From the NCBI GenBank assembly GCA_043820985.1, contig JBDRDH010000070.1, positions 17,499 through 81,498 of the forward strand: 64,000 nucleotides of DNA, given 5' to 3'. This stretch comes from JAAYXS01 sp043820985 (lineage in GTDB: Bacteria > Planctomycetota > Phycisphaerae > UBA1845 > Fen-1342). The position numbers and the translations under genes were made by a program. Numbering within the stretch: the first letter of the stretch is position 1; every line of letters starts with the position of its first letter. This document shows positions 9,376 to 17,345 of this stretch, in pieces. Under the pieces are notes generated by a model that saw nothing but the letters and a program-made list of their open reading frames with translations, had not been told where the DNA came from and made no database searches.

Positions 9376-9515
9376 AATCCGAGCCCCGAGCACCAGCCAG
9401 CACTCGGGTACCGCAGCCGTCTCGGCTGTGAGCCAGTAGCGGCCAACGGAGCCTGTCCCGATTTGTCGGGATGTCGGCCGTTCTATCCCAATCCGAGCCC
9501 GACGCGCCAGCGAGG
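9376..9515. repeat. Cluster of interspersed palindromic repeats
   Basis: Two copies of the ATCCGAGCCCCGAGCGCCAGC-type unit (9376-9398, 9490-9515) flank a GCAGCCGTCTCGGCTGTG palindrome and a TCCCGATTTGTCGGGA hairpin (9456-9471). The first unit type recurs at 12933-12961, 48538-48566 and several times inside alaS. Confidence 0.7.
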
Positions 9516-9724
9516 CTTAAGGCCAGGCTCCTCGATCTACTACGCAATTGCTACCCATACCCTCGCTCGCGCTTCGGGCTCAGATCGGAACGCGTACCTG
9601 ATACCTCGGCGGTCACTCACTCCCCACTCAATCCTCCTCCGATCCAAGCCCCTACCGCCAGCGCGTGGATTCCCCGGGCGCCCTATCCGCCCGAAGTTCC
9701 TCGTCAGACAGAGCTTAGCGGCAC

Positions 9725-9752
9725 TTGACAGCATCTGCCCAGGTCGTAGAAT
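9725..9752 (+). promoter_or_regulatory. Sigma70-type promoter for rplM-rpsI
   Basis: A perfect TTGACA (9725-9730) lies 16 bases before TAGAAT (9747-9752, five of six matches). The expected start near 9759 leaves a leader of about 48 bases before the rplM ATG. Confidence 0.75.
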
Positions 9753-9806
9753 AATGGATTCTCTGTATCAGACTTGGGTCGGGTATCCGGCCAGTGGGAT
9801 AGGTAT

Positions 9807-10247
9807 ATGAAGACGGCAAACAAATGCTTTCAGGCCAAGCCTGGTGAAGTTGAACAAAAGTGGTATTTCGTGGATGCCAAGGACCAGGTGCTGGGTCGCC
9901 TGGCGGTACGCATCGCCACCGTCCTGATGGGCAAACACAAGCCCAGCTATACGCGCCATGTCGACGTAGGCGACTTCGTCGTCGTGCTTAACGCCGGCGG
10001 TGTGCGGGTCACCGGCCGCAAGCCGGATACCAAGGTCTACCAGCGTTACAGCGGCCACCCCGGCGGGCTGAAGGAAACCAGCTTGAAGACCGTGCTGGAA
10101 CGGCATCCCGAGCGTGTTTTGTCTGAGGCCGTTCGCCGTATGCTTCCTAAGAGCAAGCTGGGCCGGCACATGCTCAGCAAGTTGAAGCTGCATGCCGGTC
10201 CCGATCATCCGCACCAGGCCCAGCAGCCCGAGCCGTTGCCACTATAA
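9807..10247 (+). CDS. rplM: 50S ribosomal protein L13
   Basis: This 146-residue protein is an early-assembly component of the large ribosomal subunit. L13 hallmarks are present: WYFVDAKDQVLGRLAVRIATVLMGKHK near the N-terminus, GDFVVVLNAGGVRVTGRK, YQRYSGHPGGLKE, and the terminal YAGPEHPH-like run (HAGPDHPHQAQQPEPL). The frame is open upstream to 9774. ATG 9807 is preferred because it has an AGG-containing SD and matches the usual family start (MKTANKCFQAKPGEVEQKW). It is followed 19 bases later by rpsI, the standard L13-S9 pair. Confidence 0.97.
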   Translation: MKTANKCFQAKPGEVEQKWYFVDAKDQVLGRLAVRIATVLMGKHKPSYTRHVDVGDFVVVLNAGGVRVTGRKPDTKVYQRYSGHPGGLKETSLKTVLERHPERVLSEAVRRMLPKSKLGRHMLSKLKLHAGPDHPHQAQQPEPLPL

Positions 10248-10266
10248 TCCGCGAGGAGTAAGCGAA

Positions 10267-10884
10267 GTGACCGAGCCGCAAACGCCGTCGCCAGAGCCGA
10301 CACCATCATCGCCCGAGCCACCCGCCGCCCCGATACGGCCGGCTGCTCCCGTGCAGCCCGAGCCCCTGGCGGTGACTCCCGATGTTCCCGATACACCTGA
10401 CGTGTCCACTCCCGAAACGGTTGCGCCAACACCGGTGACACCCAAGGTCGTCACGCCAGTCGCCGTCACGCAACCATCCACGATGGCTCCTCCCAAAGGT
10501 CTCATACACCACGGCACCGGGCGCCGTAAGTCCTCGGTCGCCCGCGTGCGGATACTCCCCGGCGACGGGAAAGTCACGGTCAACAAGCGCGGCCTCGAAC
10601 AATATTTCCACCTGATCCAGGACCGTAACGTGGTGCTGGCTCCGCTGGAGGCCACGGAATCCAACCGCGCCTGGAACGTGATGATCAACGTTAATGGCGG
10701 CGGGACTTCCGGTCAGGCCGGCGCGATACGCCTGGGCCTGGCTCGCGCGCTGATTTCCGCCAACGAAAATTTCGAGGCTACCTTGCGCGACGCCGGCTAT
10801 CTCACACGTGATGCCCGCCGCGTCGAGCGCAAGAAGCCCGGCCGGCGTAAAGCCCGCCGCAGCTTCCAGTTCTCGAAGCGTTAA
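10267..10884 (+). CDS. rpsI: 30S ribosomal protein S9 with Pro-rich N-terminal extension
   Basis: The conserved S9 domain runs from GLIHHGTGRRKSSVARVRI to the terminal RRKARRSFQFSKR, whose basic tail reaches the P-site tRNA. GTG 10267 is the start: GAGGAG sits at 10254-10259, it is in frame, and it follows the rplM stop directly. This gives 205 residues against about 130 in most bacteria. The extra 77 N-terminal residues are almost all Pro, Thr, Val, Ala and Glu (PQTPSPEPTPSSPEPP and similar), low in complexity and probably disordered on the ribosome surface. An alternative start near the Met in TMAPPKG (codon near 10483) would remove the extension but lacks an SD. Confidence 0.95.
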   Translation: MTEPQTPSPEPTPSSPEPPAAPIRPAAPVQPEPLAVTPDVPDTPDVSTPETVAPTPVTPKVVTPVAVTQPSTMAPPKGLIHHGTGRRKSSVARVRILPGDGKVTVNKRGLEQYFHLIQDRNVVLAPLEATESNRAWNVMINVNGGGTSGQAGAIRLGLARALISANENFEATLRDAGYLTRDARRVERKKPGRRKARRSFQFSKR

Positions 10885-10908
10885 GAAATATATCCGACCG
10901 AGATCCGC

Positions 10909-10947
10909 AATGAGCCCTGGCACTTCAGCGTCAGGGCTCATTGTTTG
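10909..10947 (+). terminator. Rho-independent-like terminator after rpsI
   Basis: AATGAGCCCTG (10909-10919) is exactly complementary to CAGGGCTCATT (10932-10942), an 11-bp stem with a 12-base loop, followed by TTGTTTG. It starts 25 bases after the rpsI stop. Confidence 0.8.
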
Positions 10948-11137
10948 CGCTAAGATTGCATAGCGATCCACGTGGTGATACGTTGCGTGCTGGATCGGGT
11001 GGCCCATGGCTTTAGCCGTGGGGAACCCGAATTGAGGTTTGAGGATTGAGGATCGAGCAAGATGTCGCTGGTGAATCTTAATTCTTAACTCTGAACTCAT
11101 AACTCAACCGTCCCCAACACATTTGGAAGCTCCCCGC

Positions 11138-12691
11138 ATGTCAGAGCGCCTCACATTTGATCCGACTCGCGTTCACCCGCCTGCGGAGACTCCCCTCCCG
11201 GCCACGCTCACCGTCCGCCAGGTTACCGAGCTGGTCCGCGGGGCGCTCAACCGGCACCTGCCGCCAACATTGCACGTTATCGGCGAACTCGGCAACTTCT
11301 CACGCCCGGCTAGTGGGCATATCTATTTCAGCCTCAAGGATGCTGACAGTGAGCTGCCCTGCGTGATGTGGCGCAGTGCCGCCGTCAAGCTGAAATTCGA
11401 ACCCGAAATCGGCATGGAAGTGCTCGCCACGGGCAACATCGACGTTTACGCCCCGCGCGGCCTCTACCAGCTTTACGTCCGCAAGCTCGAGCCGCGTGGC
11501 GTCGGAGCCCTGGAAATCGCCTTCCGCCAGCTAAAGGAGCGGCTGGAACGCGCGGGCTTGTTCGACCCGGCCCGCAAACGTCCCATCCCGGCGATCCCGC
11601 AACGCGTGGCCCTGGTGACCAGTCCCAGCGGTGCCGCCATCCGCGACATTATCCATACCATGGCGCGCCGCTTCCCGGCCGCCGAGATCCTGCTTTTCCC
11701 CGTCCGTGTGCAGGGCGAAGGTGCCGCAGAGGAAATCGCCGCCGCTATCAGGCTGATGAACGTTCATGCCCAGGCTCTGGGCGGCATCGATGTGGCGATA
11801 GTCGGCCGCGGCGGTGGCTCGCTGGAGGATCTGTGGGCCTTCAATGAGGAAGTCGTGGCCCGGGCCATCGCGGCCAGCCGCATTCCGATCGTCAGCGCGG
11901 TCGGCCATGAGGTTGACGTGAGTATCAGCGATCTCGTCGCCGACCTGCGGGCACCCACCCCGACCGCCGCCGCCGAACTGATCACGCCTGAAGCGGACAA
12001 ATTACGCGAAAAACTGACAGCGGGCACCAATCGAGCCGGACGAGCGCTGCGACACGGCCTGGAGCTGGCCCGCGCTCGGCTTGGAACCACACTGGCTTGC
12101 GAGGCACTGGCGCGGCCACTGGCCGGATTACGCGATCGGCGACAACTCGTCGATGAGCTACAGCAGAAATTGCGCCTGGCGGCGAATGAACACTTTCAAC
12201 AGACTCGATCCCACCTGGACCAGGCCGCATTGTCGCTTCGCCATTTCGGCACCGGCGCCCAATTCCAACGCATCGGCGAGGAACTGGCACGCCGGCTGTT
12301 GCACCTGCACCGCCTGCTGGGCCAGCCGGTTTCACGTGGCGAGAGGCATTTACGCGGCACGCTGGACCGTCTGCGGCACGTCGCCCCCGAACGCCGGCTG
12401 GCGCGTCACGACGAGCACCTGGCACAAACCCGGATGCGTTTGAAGCTGGCCACCCGCCACACGCTGCACGCTGCCCGGCGTGATCTCGCCGCCCGCCTGG
12501 ACGAATTGATGGCGTACGATCCCCGCCGCGTCCTGGAACGCGGCTACTCAATCACCCGCGACGCCCGCACCCGCCGCATCATCCGCTCCATCGAGGAAAT
12601 CCGCGACGGCCAACTACTCCAAACCGAACTCCCCGACGGCGAATTCAAATCCTCCGCGCAAGACCCCCACCAGCCACGGCTTTTCGACTGA
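11138..12691 (+). CDS. xseA: Exodeoxyribonuclease VII large subunit
   Basis: XseA with XseB degrades single-stranded DNA from both ends during repair. The protein has 517 residues. The N-terminal OB-fold is clear (TVRQVTELVRGALN, GELGNFSRPASGHIYFSLKD, CVMWRSAA), followed by the catalytic domain (ALVTSPSGAAIRDIIHTMARRFP, VAIVGRGGGSLEDLWAFNEE, PIVSAVGHEVDVSISDLVADLRAPTPTAAAELI) and a long coiled-coil C-terminus. ATG 11138 has GGAAGC upstream; a TTG five codons earlier is possible. No xseB follows in the window. A CACGGCCG-ACA-CGGCCGTG hairpin (12761-12779) lies 70 bases after the stop and may end the transcript. Confidence 0.95.
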   Translation: MSERLTFDPTRVHPPAETPLPATLTVRQVTELVRGALNRHLPPTLHVIGELGNFSRPASGHIYFSLKDADSELPCVMWRSAAVKLKFEPEIGMEVLATGNIDVYAPRGLYQLYVRKLEPRGVGALEIAFRQLKERLERAGLFDPARKRPIPAIPQRVALVTSPSGAAIRDIIHTMARRFPAAEILLFPVRVQGEGAAEEIAAAIRLMNVHAQALGGIDVAIVGRGGGSLEDLWAFNEEVVARAIAASRIPIVSAVGHEVDVSISDLVADLRAPTPTAAAELITPEADKLREKLTAGTNRAGRALRHGLELARARLGTTLACEALARPLAGLRDRRQLVDELQQKLRLAANEHFQQTRSHLDQAALSLRHFGTGAQFQRIGEELARRLLHLHRLLGQPVSRGERHLRGTLDRLRHVAPERRLARHDEHLAQTRMRLKLATRHTLHAARRDLAARLDELMAYDPRRVLERGYSITRDARTRRIIRSIEEIRDGQLLQTELPDGEFKSSAQDPHQPRLFD

Positions 12692-12760
12692 CGGCCGCCG
12701 CGATGTAGCGTCCAGGCTCTGTACCGGATGTCTCCGACCAACAACGCTTTCCGGCGCTTT

Positions 12761-12779
12761 CACGGCCGACACGGCCGTG
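12761..12779 (+). terminator. Perfect hairpin between xseA and the methyltransferase remnant
   Basis: CACGGCCG and CGGCCGTG pair perfectly around a 3-base loop. There is no T-run. It may be a terminator, or another member of the interspersed palindrome set. Confidence 0.4.
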
Positions 12780-12862
12780 CCACCCGCGAGGTCTCCGCGA
12801 GGTCTGAGGCTACTTCATCGCTGGCCTTTGCCATCGGATAAGGTCCCACGTAAACTACCGCC

Positions 12863-13150
12863 ATGGCACGCAAACGCATGTTGTGTAAAAGTCCTAACTC
12901 CAATGGAAATTATGAGGTCTTCTGGGGCGAGCGATCAGAGCCCCGAGCGCCAGCGAGCGGGTTTCTTGGACGCTACGAGGACCGCCACGCTAGCACGCAG
13001 GCGCACATCGACTACATGCGGCCGCGCTGCGTCGAGCTGGCCCGCGTGCTCAAGAAAACCGGCAGCTTCTACTTCCACTGCGACTGGCACGCGAGCCACT
13101 ACGTCAAGGCGATGCTCGATCAGTTGTTCGGGGAGGGGCAGATGGCGCGC
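12863..13150 (+). pseudogene. N-proximal remnant of a site-specific DNA methyltransferase
   Basis: The frame from 12863 encodes NYEVFWGE, then GRYEDRHASTQAHIDYMRPR and LARVLKKTGSFYFHCDWHASHYVKAMLDQLFGE. This is the region that follows the DPPF catalytic motif in type III/beta-class adenine methyltransferases. The expected DPPF motif is absent (SPNSNG stands there), so the N-terminus is lost or altered. After about 13150 the similarity stops and the frame runs into unrelated sequence. Between VFWGE and LGRYED the gene carries an interspersed repeat unit (12933-12961) encoding SEPRAPASG in frame. With the matching C-terminal piece at 13931-14215 this is a decayed gene and very unlikely to be active. 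Confidence 0.8.
12933..12961 (+). repeat. Interspersed repeat unit inside methyltransferase remnant
   Basis: The unit contains TCAGAGCCCCGAGCGCCAGC and continues GAGCGGG. Bases 12936-12962 match alaS 63880-63906 at 26 of 27 positions, and both encode SEPRAPASG. Confidence 0.85.
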
Positions 13151-13167
13151 CTCCCCGACCACGATGG

Positions 13168-13917
13168 TCAGCGAAACAGACGGAGAAAGCGAGCGATAGC
13201 CCGGGCAAGGAACCCGCCCCGTGGTTCCAGGTAGTCCTTGAATGCGCCCACAGGCACAATGGTCGGGTTGAGTTCGAAGGGGTCATGGTTCGTCGCGCGC
13301 TTGAACCGGTCCCACGCCCGCTCAAACCTCCCGTCCGATGCGTAGAACTCATCGATCCACAGGCTCACGTCGTCCTTGGTCGCCTGCGCCAAGTCGAGGC
13401 GGTTGAAGAACCGGAGGACCATCGTCTGGCGAGGGCTCGGAGGCCTGCGCTCCAAGAGTTCGCCTATCAGCTTCGATGCGTCGCCTTTGGTCATTTGCGG
13501 TGACACCGCCCCGCCGAGGTTGACAATATACTCGATTTGACGCGCGGTGGCCTCGTCACGGGTCCACGCTGGCGCAGCGTCGTCGTCGTCCACAGCGGGC
13601 AGGCCGATGCCCTCCAAGTGTGTCGACACAACGCCCCGCACCGCCTTGGGCACGACGCGCTCGAACGCGACCTTCAGGCGGTAGGCCTCTGCGTCATCGA
13701 CAGTGCCATCTGTCACGCACTCGCGAGTAATGGCTCGAAGGTATTGGACCGCCGCGATGGTTGAGGTGTCTCGGCGCAGGAAGATGTGCAATTCTTCCAC
13801 CTCGCGGATGTCGAGCCTGCCGTCGTGGCAAGTGTCCAGGATCATGTCGATGAGACGCTTGCCTGTCTCCGACTCTGACTCCGTCTTCGTGAGCGTGATC
13901 CGCGTTCGCTTTGCCAC
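13168..13917 (-). CDS. Hypothetical protein inserted in the methyltransferase locus
   Basis: I do not recognise a named family. From GTG 13917 it encodes 249 residues. An N-terminal helical part (RLIDMILDTCHDGRLDIREVEELHIFLRR to about residue 100) is weakly reminiscent of TerB-like or EF-hand-like helices. An acidic linker (VDDDDAA) leads to a second domain with TARQIEYIVNLGG, TKGDASKLIGELLE, SPRQTMVLRFFNRLDLAQATKDD and WIDEFYASD. I recall this last pattern from uncharacterised proteins of mobile regions. The frame is open to 14115, but codons beyond 13917 are the antisense of the methyltransferase C-terminus, so the upstream part is not taken as coding. No SD is obvious, and Met at 13845 is an alternative start. 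It fills the gap where the methyltransferase catalytic core should be. Confidence 0.6.
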   Translation of the reverse strand: MAKRTRITLTKTESESETGKRLIDMILDTCHDGRLDIREVEELHIFLRRDTSTIAAVQYLRAITRECVTDGTVDDAEAYRLKVAFERVVPKAVRGVVSTHLEGIGLPAVDDDDAAPAWTRDEATARQIEYIVNLGGAVSPQMTKGDASKLIGELLERRPPSPRQTMVLRFFNRLDLAQATKDDVSLWIDEFYASDGRFERAWDRFKRATNHDPFELNPTIVPVGAFKDYLEPRGGFLARAIARFLRLFR

Positions 13918-13930
13918 GGTAGGAGTATAT

Positions 13931-14215
13931 TCGGCGGCTCGGTGTGTCGGCAAGGGCTTCATCGTCCACGACTTGCCGCGCAGCATCGAACAGCTTCGCG
14001 CCATTCCGCCGTTCGAGTTCGAGAACTGGGCCGTCATCGCCCTCGGCGGCATCCCCAACAAGACACAGGTCGGCGACATGGGCATCGACGGCCGCATCTT
14101 CCACAAAATCACCATCGCCGTCCCGGTCCCCGTCCCCGTCCCCGAGGGCGTGCGTTACGAGACGACCGTCTCCGACGGAGCGGCAGGCGAGCGCGGGGCA
14201 GATCCCGGATCGTAA
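13931..14215 (+). pseudogene. C-terminal remnant of the same DNA methyltransferase
   Basis: This encodes CVGKGFIVHDLPRS, EQLRAIPPFEFENWAVIALGG and IPNKTQVGDMGIDGRIF, the C-terminal region that follows the catalytic domain in a group of large DNA methyltransferases carrying an endonuclease-like tail. There is no start codon or SD for it, and the usual upstream DPFxGxGTT motif is absent. It is in the same reading frame number as the N-proximal remnant, with about 790 bases of unrelated DNA between them. The end degenerates into a CCCCGT tandem (encoding VPVPVPVP). Confidence 0.75.
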
Positions 14216-14378
14216 GGCTCGGTGCGTTCGCAGCGTCGCACGGTTGCGGCTCTGAGGTGCCAATGGCTCGGCAGGAAACGCGCCCTCCCGATCACCTCAC
14301 GTGTTACCGAACATCAGTACCTGACCCACGGCCGGTCCGGCCTGGCGTTTGGCGGCTTCGTCTCGCTTCGTCCCGTCG

Positions 14379-16067
14379 CTACAGCTTCCTTGATCGCCAC
14401 ATTGAATAGACCATGCCCAGGCCCAGGATGGCTGCCAGGAGATACCCAACGAGGCCGAGAACCGGGAGGCCGAGGAAGTTGGGGCCGCGCGAGAGTTGCA
14501 TAAGCAGCGAAGAGCCGACGATCAGTGAGCCGATTATCATCCCGAAGGTCATGCGGCTCGCGGATCGCTCGTACGACTCCGTGACACGGTGAATATCCTC
14601 CTGGCGAAGCGATATCTTGAAACCGCTGCTCTTGAAAGATGCAACCAGCTCTCGGGCATCGCCCGGCAACAACCGCGCCAGCACAATCATATCACGCATC
14701 GCGCGCGACACGTCGCTCAGCACCCGCCGGGCTGAATACCGACGCTTCAATAGTTGCACGATGTACGGGCGAACCAGCTTTGCCAGATCAAGGTTCGGGT
14801 CAAGATCGCGGCCGACCTGCTCGATCGTCGCCAGAGCCTTGATTAATAGCGTGTGCTTGGCGGGCAGCACCAGCTCGTGTTCACGAAGCGTGCGGACCAG
14901 GCGGTTCATCGCTTCGCCGAACGCCATCCCTTTCATGATCTGCTCGGCGTCAAACTCGATGAACTCGTGCAGATCGCGCTGCAGGGCCTTGCGGTCCTTT
15001 CCCGCGTCGGCCTCGGCCAGGTCCAGCACCGCCGAAGTCGCCTGCTCAACGTCCTTGCCAAAAATGGCGTGCAGCAAGGTGGCGAACCGCTCGCCGTCGT
15101 CGGGCATGACCTGACCGACCATGCCGTAGTCCAATAGACAGATCACGTCACCAGGCAGGACGAATATGTTCCCCGGATGCGGATCGGCATGGAACAGGCC
15201 GTGCTCGAAGATTTGCTTGAGGACCACATCCAAGCCGTTATGCGCGACGCGGCACAGGTCGTGGCCCTGCTTTCGCAGCTTCTCGACGTCGCGCACCGGC
15301 GTCCCGGCAATCCACTCCATCGTCAAGACGCGTGACGTGCTCAGATCGGAGTAGATTTTCGGAACATGGACGGTCTCGGACGACGCAAAGTTTCGGGCGA
15401 AACGCTCTACCATTCGCGCTTCGTGTACAAAATCCAATTCGCGTCGAATCGAGCGCGAGAACTCGTTCACGCTACCGAGCGGGTCGAACCCCGGCGTGCT
15501 CACGCCGTGGCGTACGATCCACGCGGCGACCGATTCGAGTAGCTCGATGTCGGCCGTGACAAGCGCCGCAATTCCCGGTCGCTGGACCTTCACCGCCACC
15601 GCCGTGCCGTCTTTCAGCGTAGCCCGATACACTTGACTGATTGAGGCCGACGCTATCGGCTTTTCACCAAAACTGCCAAAAACTCTGCCAGGTGGCGCGC
15701 CCAACTCCTCGGAAACGACCTTTGCGGCTTCAGAGTCCGAGACCGACGGGACGCGGTCTTGTAGCTCTTCCAGATCGGCGCAAACGTCGGGCGGGATCAG
15801 GTCGGGCCGGGTACTGAGTACCTGGCCCAGCTTGATGTATGTGGGTCCAAGCTCGACGAGCACGGCGCGCAAGCGCTCGCCGCGAGAGGCGGGCGTTTTC
15901 GTGGACCTGCGTAGCAGATTGAGGCCGGCGGCTATCGAGGCCGGTACTGCGTGGAACAAATTCAGGCGTGCCACGATCTCGCCGAACCCGTGCCGGACGA
16001 GCACGCGTAGAATCTCCGCGAGTCTTTTGACGTTGCGGACGCGATGTGCCAAGCCAGTGGTCACCAC
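14379..16067 (-). CDS. ABC1/UbiB/AarF-family atypical kinase, membrane-anchored
   Basis: The 562 residues carry the family signatures in order: the N-terminal KxGQ motif (YIKLGQVLSTRPDLIP), the Ala-rich replacement of the P-loop (ASASISQVYRA), the VAVKVQRPG lysine, the catalytic loop HADPHPGNIF, and the metal-binding LLDYGMVG. Two hydrophobic helices close the C-terminus. Members support quinone biosynthesis or membrane lipid homeostasis by an ATPase-like activity. The GTG start at 16067 follows the stop of the phasin-like gene by two bases, so the two are translationally coupled. No ubiquinone or menaquinone genes adjoin, so the lipid substrate is open. Confidence 0.92.
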   Translation of the reverse strand: MVTTGLAHRVRNVKRLAEILRVLVRHGFGEIVARLNLFHAVPASIAAGLNLLRRSTKTPASRGERLRAVLVELGPTYIKLGQVLSTRPDLIPPDVCADLEELQDRVPSVSDSEAAKVVSEELGAPPGRVFGSFGEKPIASASISQVYRATLKDGTAVAVKVQRPGIAALVTADIELLESVAAWIVRHGVSTPGFDPLGSVNEFSRSIRRELDFVHEARMVERFARNFASSETVHVPKIYSDLSTSRVLTMEWIAGTPVRDVEKLRKQGHDLCRVAHNGLDVVLKQIFEHGLFHADPHPGNIFVLPGDVICLLDYGMVGQVMPDDGERFATLLHAIFGKDVEQATSAVLDLAEADAGKDRKALQRDLHEFIEFDAEQIMKGMAFGEAMNRLVRTLREHELVLPAKHTLLIKALATIEQVGRDLDPNLDLAKLVRPYIVQLLKRRYSARRVLSDVSRAMRDMIVLARLLPGDARELVASFKSSGFKISLRQEDIHRVTESYERSASRMTFGMIIGSLIVGSSLLMQLSRGPNFLGLPVLGLVGYLLAAILGLGMVYSMWRSRKL

Positions 16068-16069
16068 CG

Positions 16070-16375
16070 CTATGGCTGCGCCTCACCAGGCTTGTTCTCC
16101 AGCTTCTCCAGGCGCTTTGCCAGCTCGTCAAATTCCTCGCGGGTTGGCGTTCCAGCGGCTTTCAGAGCATCCTGGACCGCCTTGCTTGCCATCTCCTTCA
16201 CGTCCCGTTTGTTCAAAGCGATACGTTCGCGCCAGTCACTTATCACCTTCTGGCCTTCTTCCTCGCTGAGCTCTCCCTTGTGCCGCAGCTCGGTAACCAC
16301 TGTTTGAATTTCGGTCTCGGCCATCGAAATCGCGCCGATCCCGATCATCCCCAAGCGTTTTAGCGCGTCAAGCAT
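16070..16375 (-). CDS. Small phasin-like coiled-coil protein
   Basis: The frame is open to 16552, but ATG 16375 has a strong AAAGGAG SD and begins the typical MLDALKRLGMIGIGAISMAETEI. The 101-residue product has a short hydrophobic start and long amphipathic helices ending in EEFDELAKRLEKLE. It resembles the phasin/poly(hydroxyalkanoate) granule-associated family that often stands next to UbiB-like kinases. Upstream translation beyond 16375 is low in similarity to anything. It is coupled to the UbiB gene, which suggests a shared role at membranes. Confidence 0.8.
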   Translation of the reverse strand: MLDALKRLGMIGIGAISMAETEIQTVVTELRHKGELSEEEGQKVISDWRERIALNKRDVKEMASKAVQDALKAAGTPTREEFDELAKRLEKLENKPGEAQP

Positions 16376-16570
16376 CGTACTGTCTCCTTTCACAGAGATT
16401 GCCCTGTTCACCCCTAAGAGCCTACCCTCAATCCCCGCGGCGTGAAAGGTAATGTGGGGCGCGTCCCTTGACGCACCATTCAAATGTGGGCCTGCAATCG
16501 GCGTCTCCGGGACTGACACGCGGGAATTCGTAGGACGACCCCCCCTTGTCACCCTGTTACCTTGTTCCCC

Positions 16571-17176
16571 CTACTGCGGCAGGCCGAATTCCTGCACCCA
16601 GTAGTAGCCGTAGGTGCCGCCGGCGCGGACGCCGATGCCGATTTCGGTGAATATCGGACTTAAAATGTTGTCGCGGTGGCCGGTGCTGTTCATCCAGCTT
16701 TGCATGGCCTCGATGGGCGAACGCTGGCCGGCGGCCAGATTTTCGCCAATCGTGTAATATTCGTAGCCGAACTCCGCCGCCCGATCGGGCAATTCCGTGC
16801 CGGTAATCGGATTAACGTGGTCGAAAAAGCCGTAGTAGATCATCTCGCAGGCGTACTGATCGGCCTGATCCGTCAGGGTGTCATTGAGCACCAGCGTCGC
16901 CAGACCGCGCTGTGAACGCTCGCGATTGACCAGCGAGAGGACTTCGGCCCGCCAGGAATAGCCATCCTCCGGCTCGGTACAGCCCGGAAATTGGACTTCC
17001 AGGTCATCAGCAGTATGCCCGGTGTCCCCGCCAATATCGCCGGATCCGTCGCCGGCGACGGTGGTTCCACCGCTATCCAGGGGGTCGCTGGTGGTGCCGG
17101 GGGAGGAAACCGGGCAGCCGGCGGGCAGGAATATAACCAGCAGCAGTAGCACCGACCAGCGTGTATAGCATGCCAT
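16571..17176 (-). CDS. CAP-domain (SCP/PR-1) lipoprotein
   Basis: ATG 17176 starts a 201-residue precursor with a lipobox (FLPAGC), so it is probably anchored to a membrane by lipidation. A Gly/Ser/Thr/Asp-rich spacer leads to a CAP domain: SLVNRERSQRGLATL, FFDHVNPITG, GYEYYTIGENLAAGQRSP, and the signature WMNSTGHRDNILSPIFTEIGIGV, ending GYYWVQEFG. The conserved His/Glu residues of the CAP cavity are present (FDH, GEN, GHR). CAP proteins act outside the cytoplasm, and their bacterial role is not settled. GGAG lies about 9 bases before the ATG. It is divergent from the PKD/WD40 lipoprotein gene with 169 bases between. Confidence 0.9.
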   Translation of the reverse strand: MACYTRWSVLLLLVIFLPAGCPVSSPGTTSDPLDSGGTTVAGDGSGDIGGDTGHTADDLEVQFPGCTEPEDGYSWRAEVLSLVNRERSQRGLATLVLNDTLTDQADQYACEMIYYGFFDHVNPITGTELPDRAAEFGYEYYTIGENLAAGQRSPIEAMQSWMNSTGHRDNILSPIFTEIGIGVRAGGTYGYYWVQEFGLPQ

Positions 17177-17345
17177 TGGGGGCTCCAAAGTAGTCATGCG
17201 GGCCATTGTCGGGGCCCGAGAGCCAGTTTTCCACCTCTTTCCTATCATACGATCGGCTTCAAGACCTTGATACGACTCGTGGACCGGGCCATACTTTAAC
17301 GGAAATTTACAGAGACCACGCTAGCCCCGTGCTTAGGAGTATTGC

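Larger units (their letters stand above)
9338..9724. other. Repeat-bearing intergenic region upstream of rplM
   Basis: This holds a terminator-like hairpin (9352-9373), two copies of the GAGCCCCGAGCGCCAGCGAG repeat family (9376-9398 and 9490-9515), a GCAGCCGTCTCGGCTGTG palindrome near 9413, and a TCCCGA-TTTG-TCGGGA hairpin at 9456-9471. No gene is seen. The stretch 9520-9720 has no structure I can name. Confidence 0.6.
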
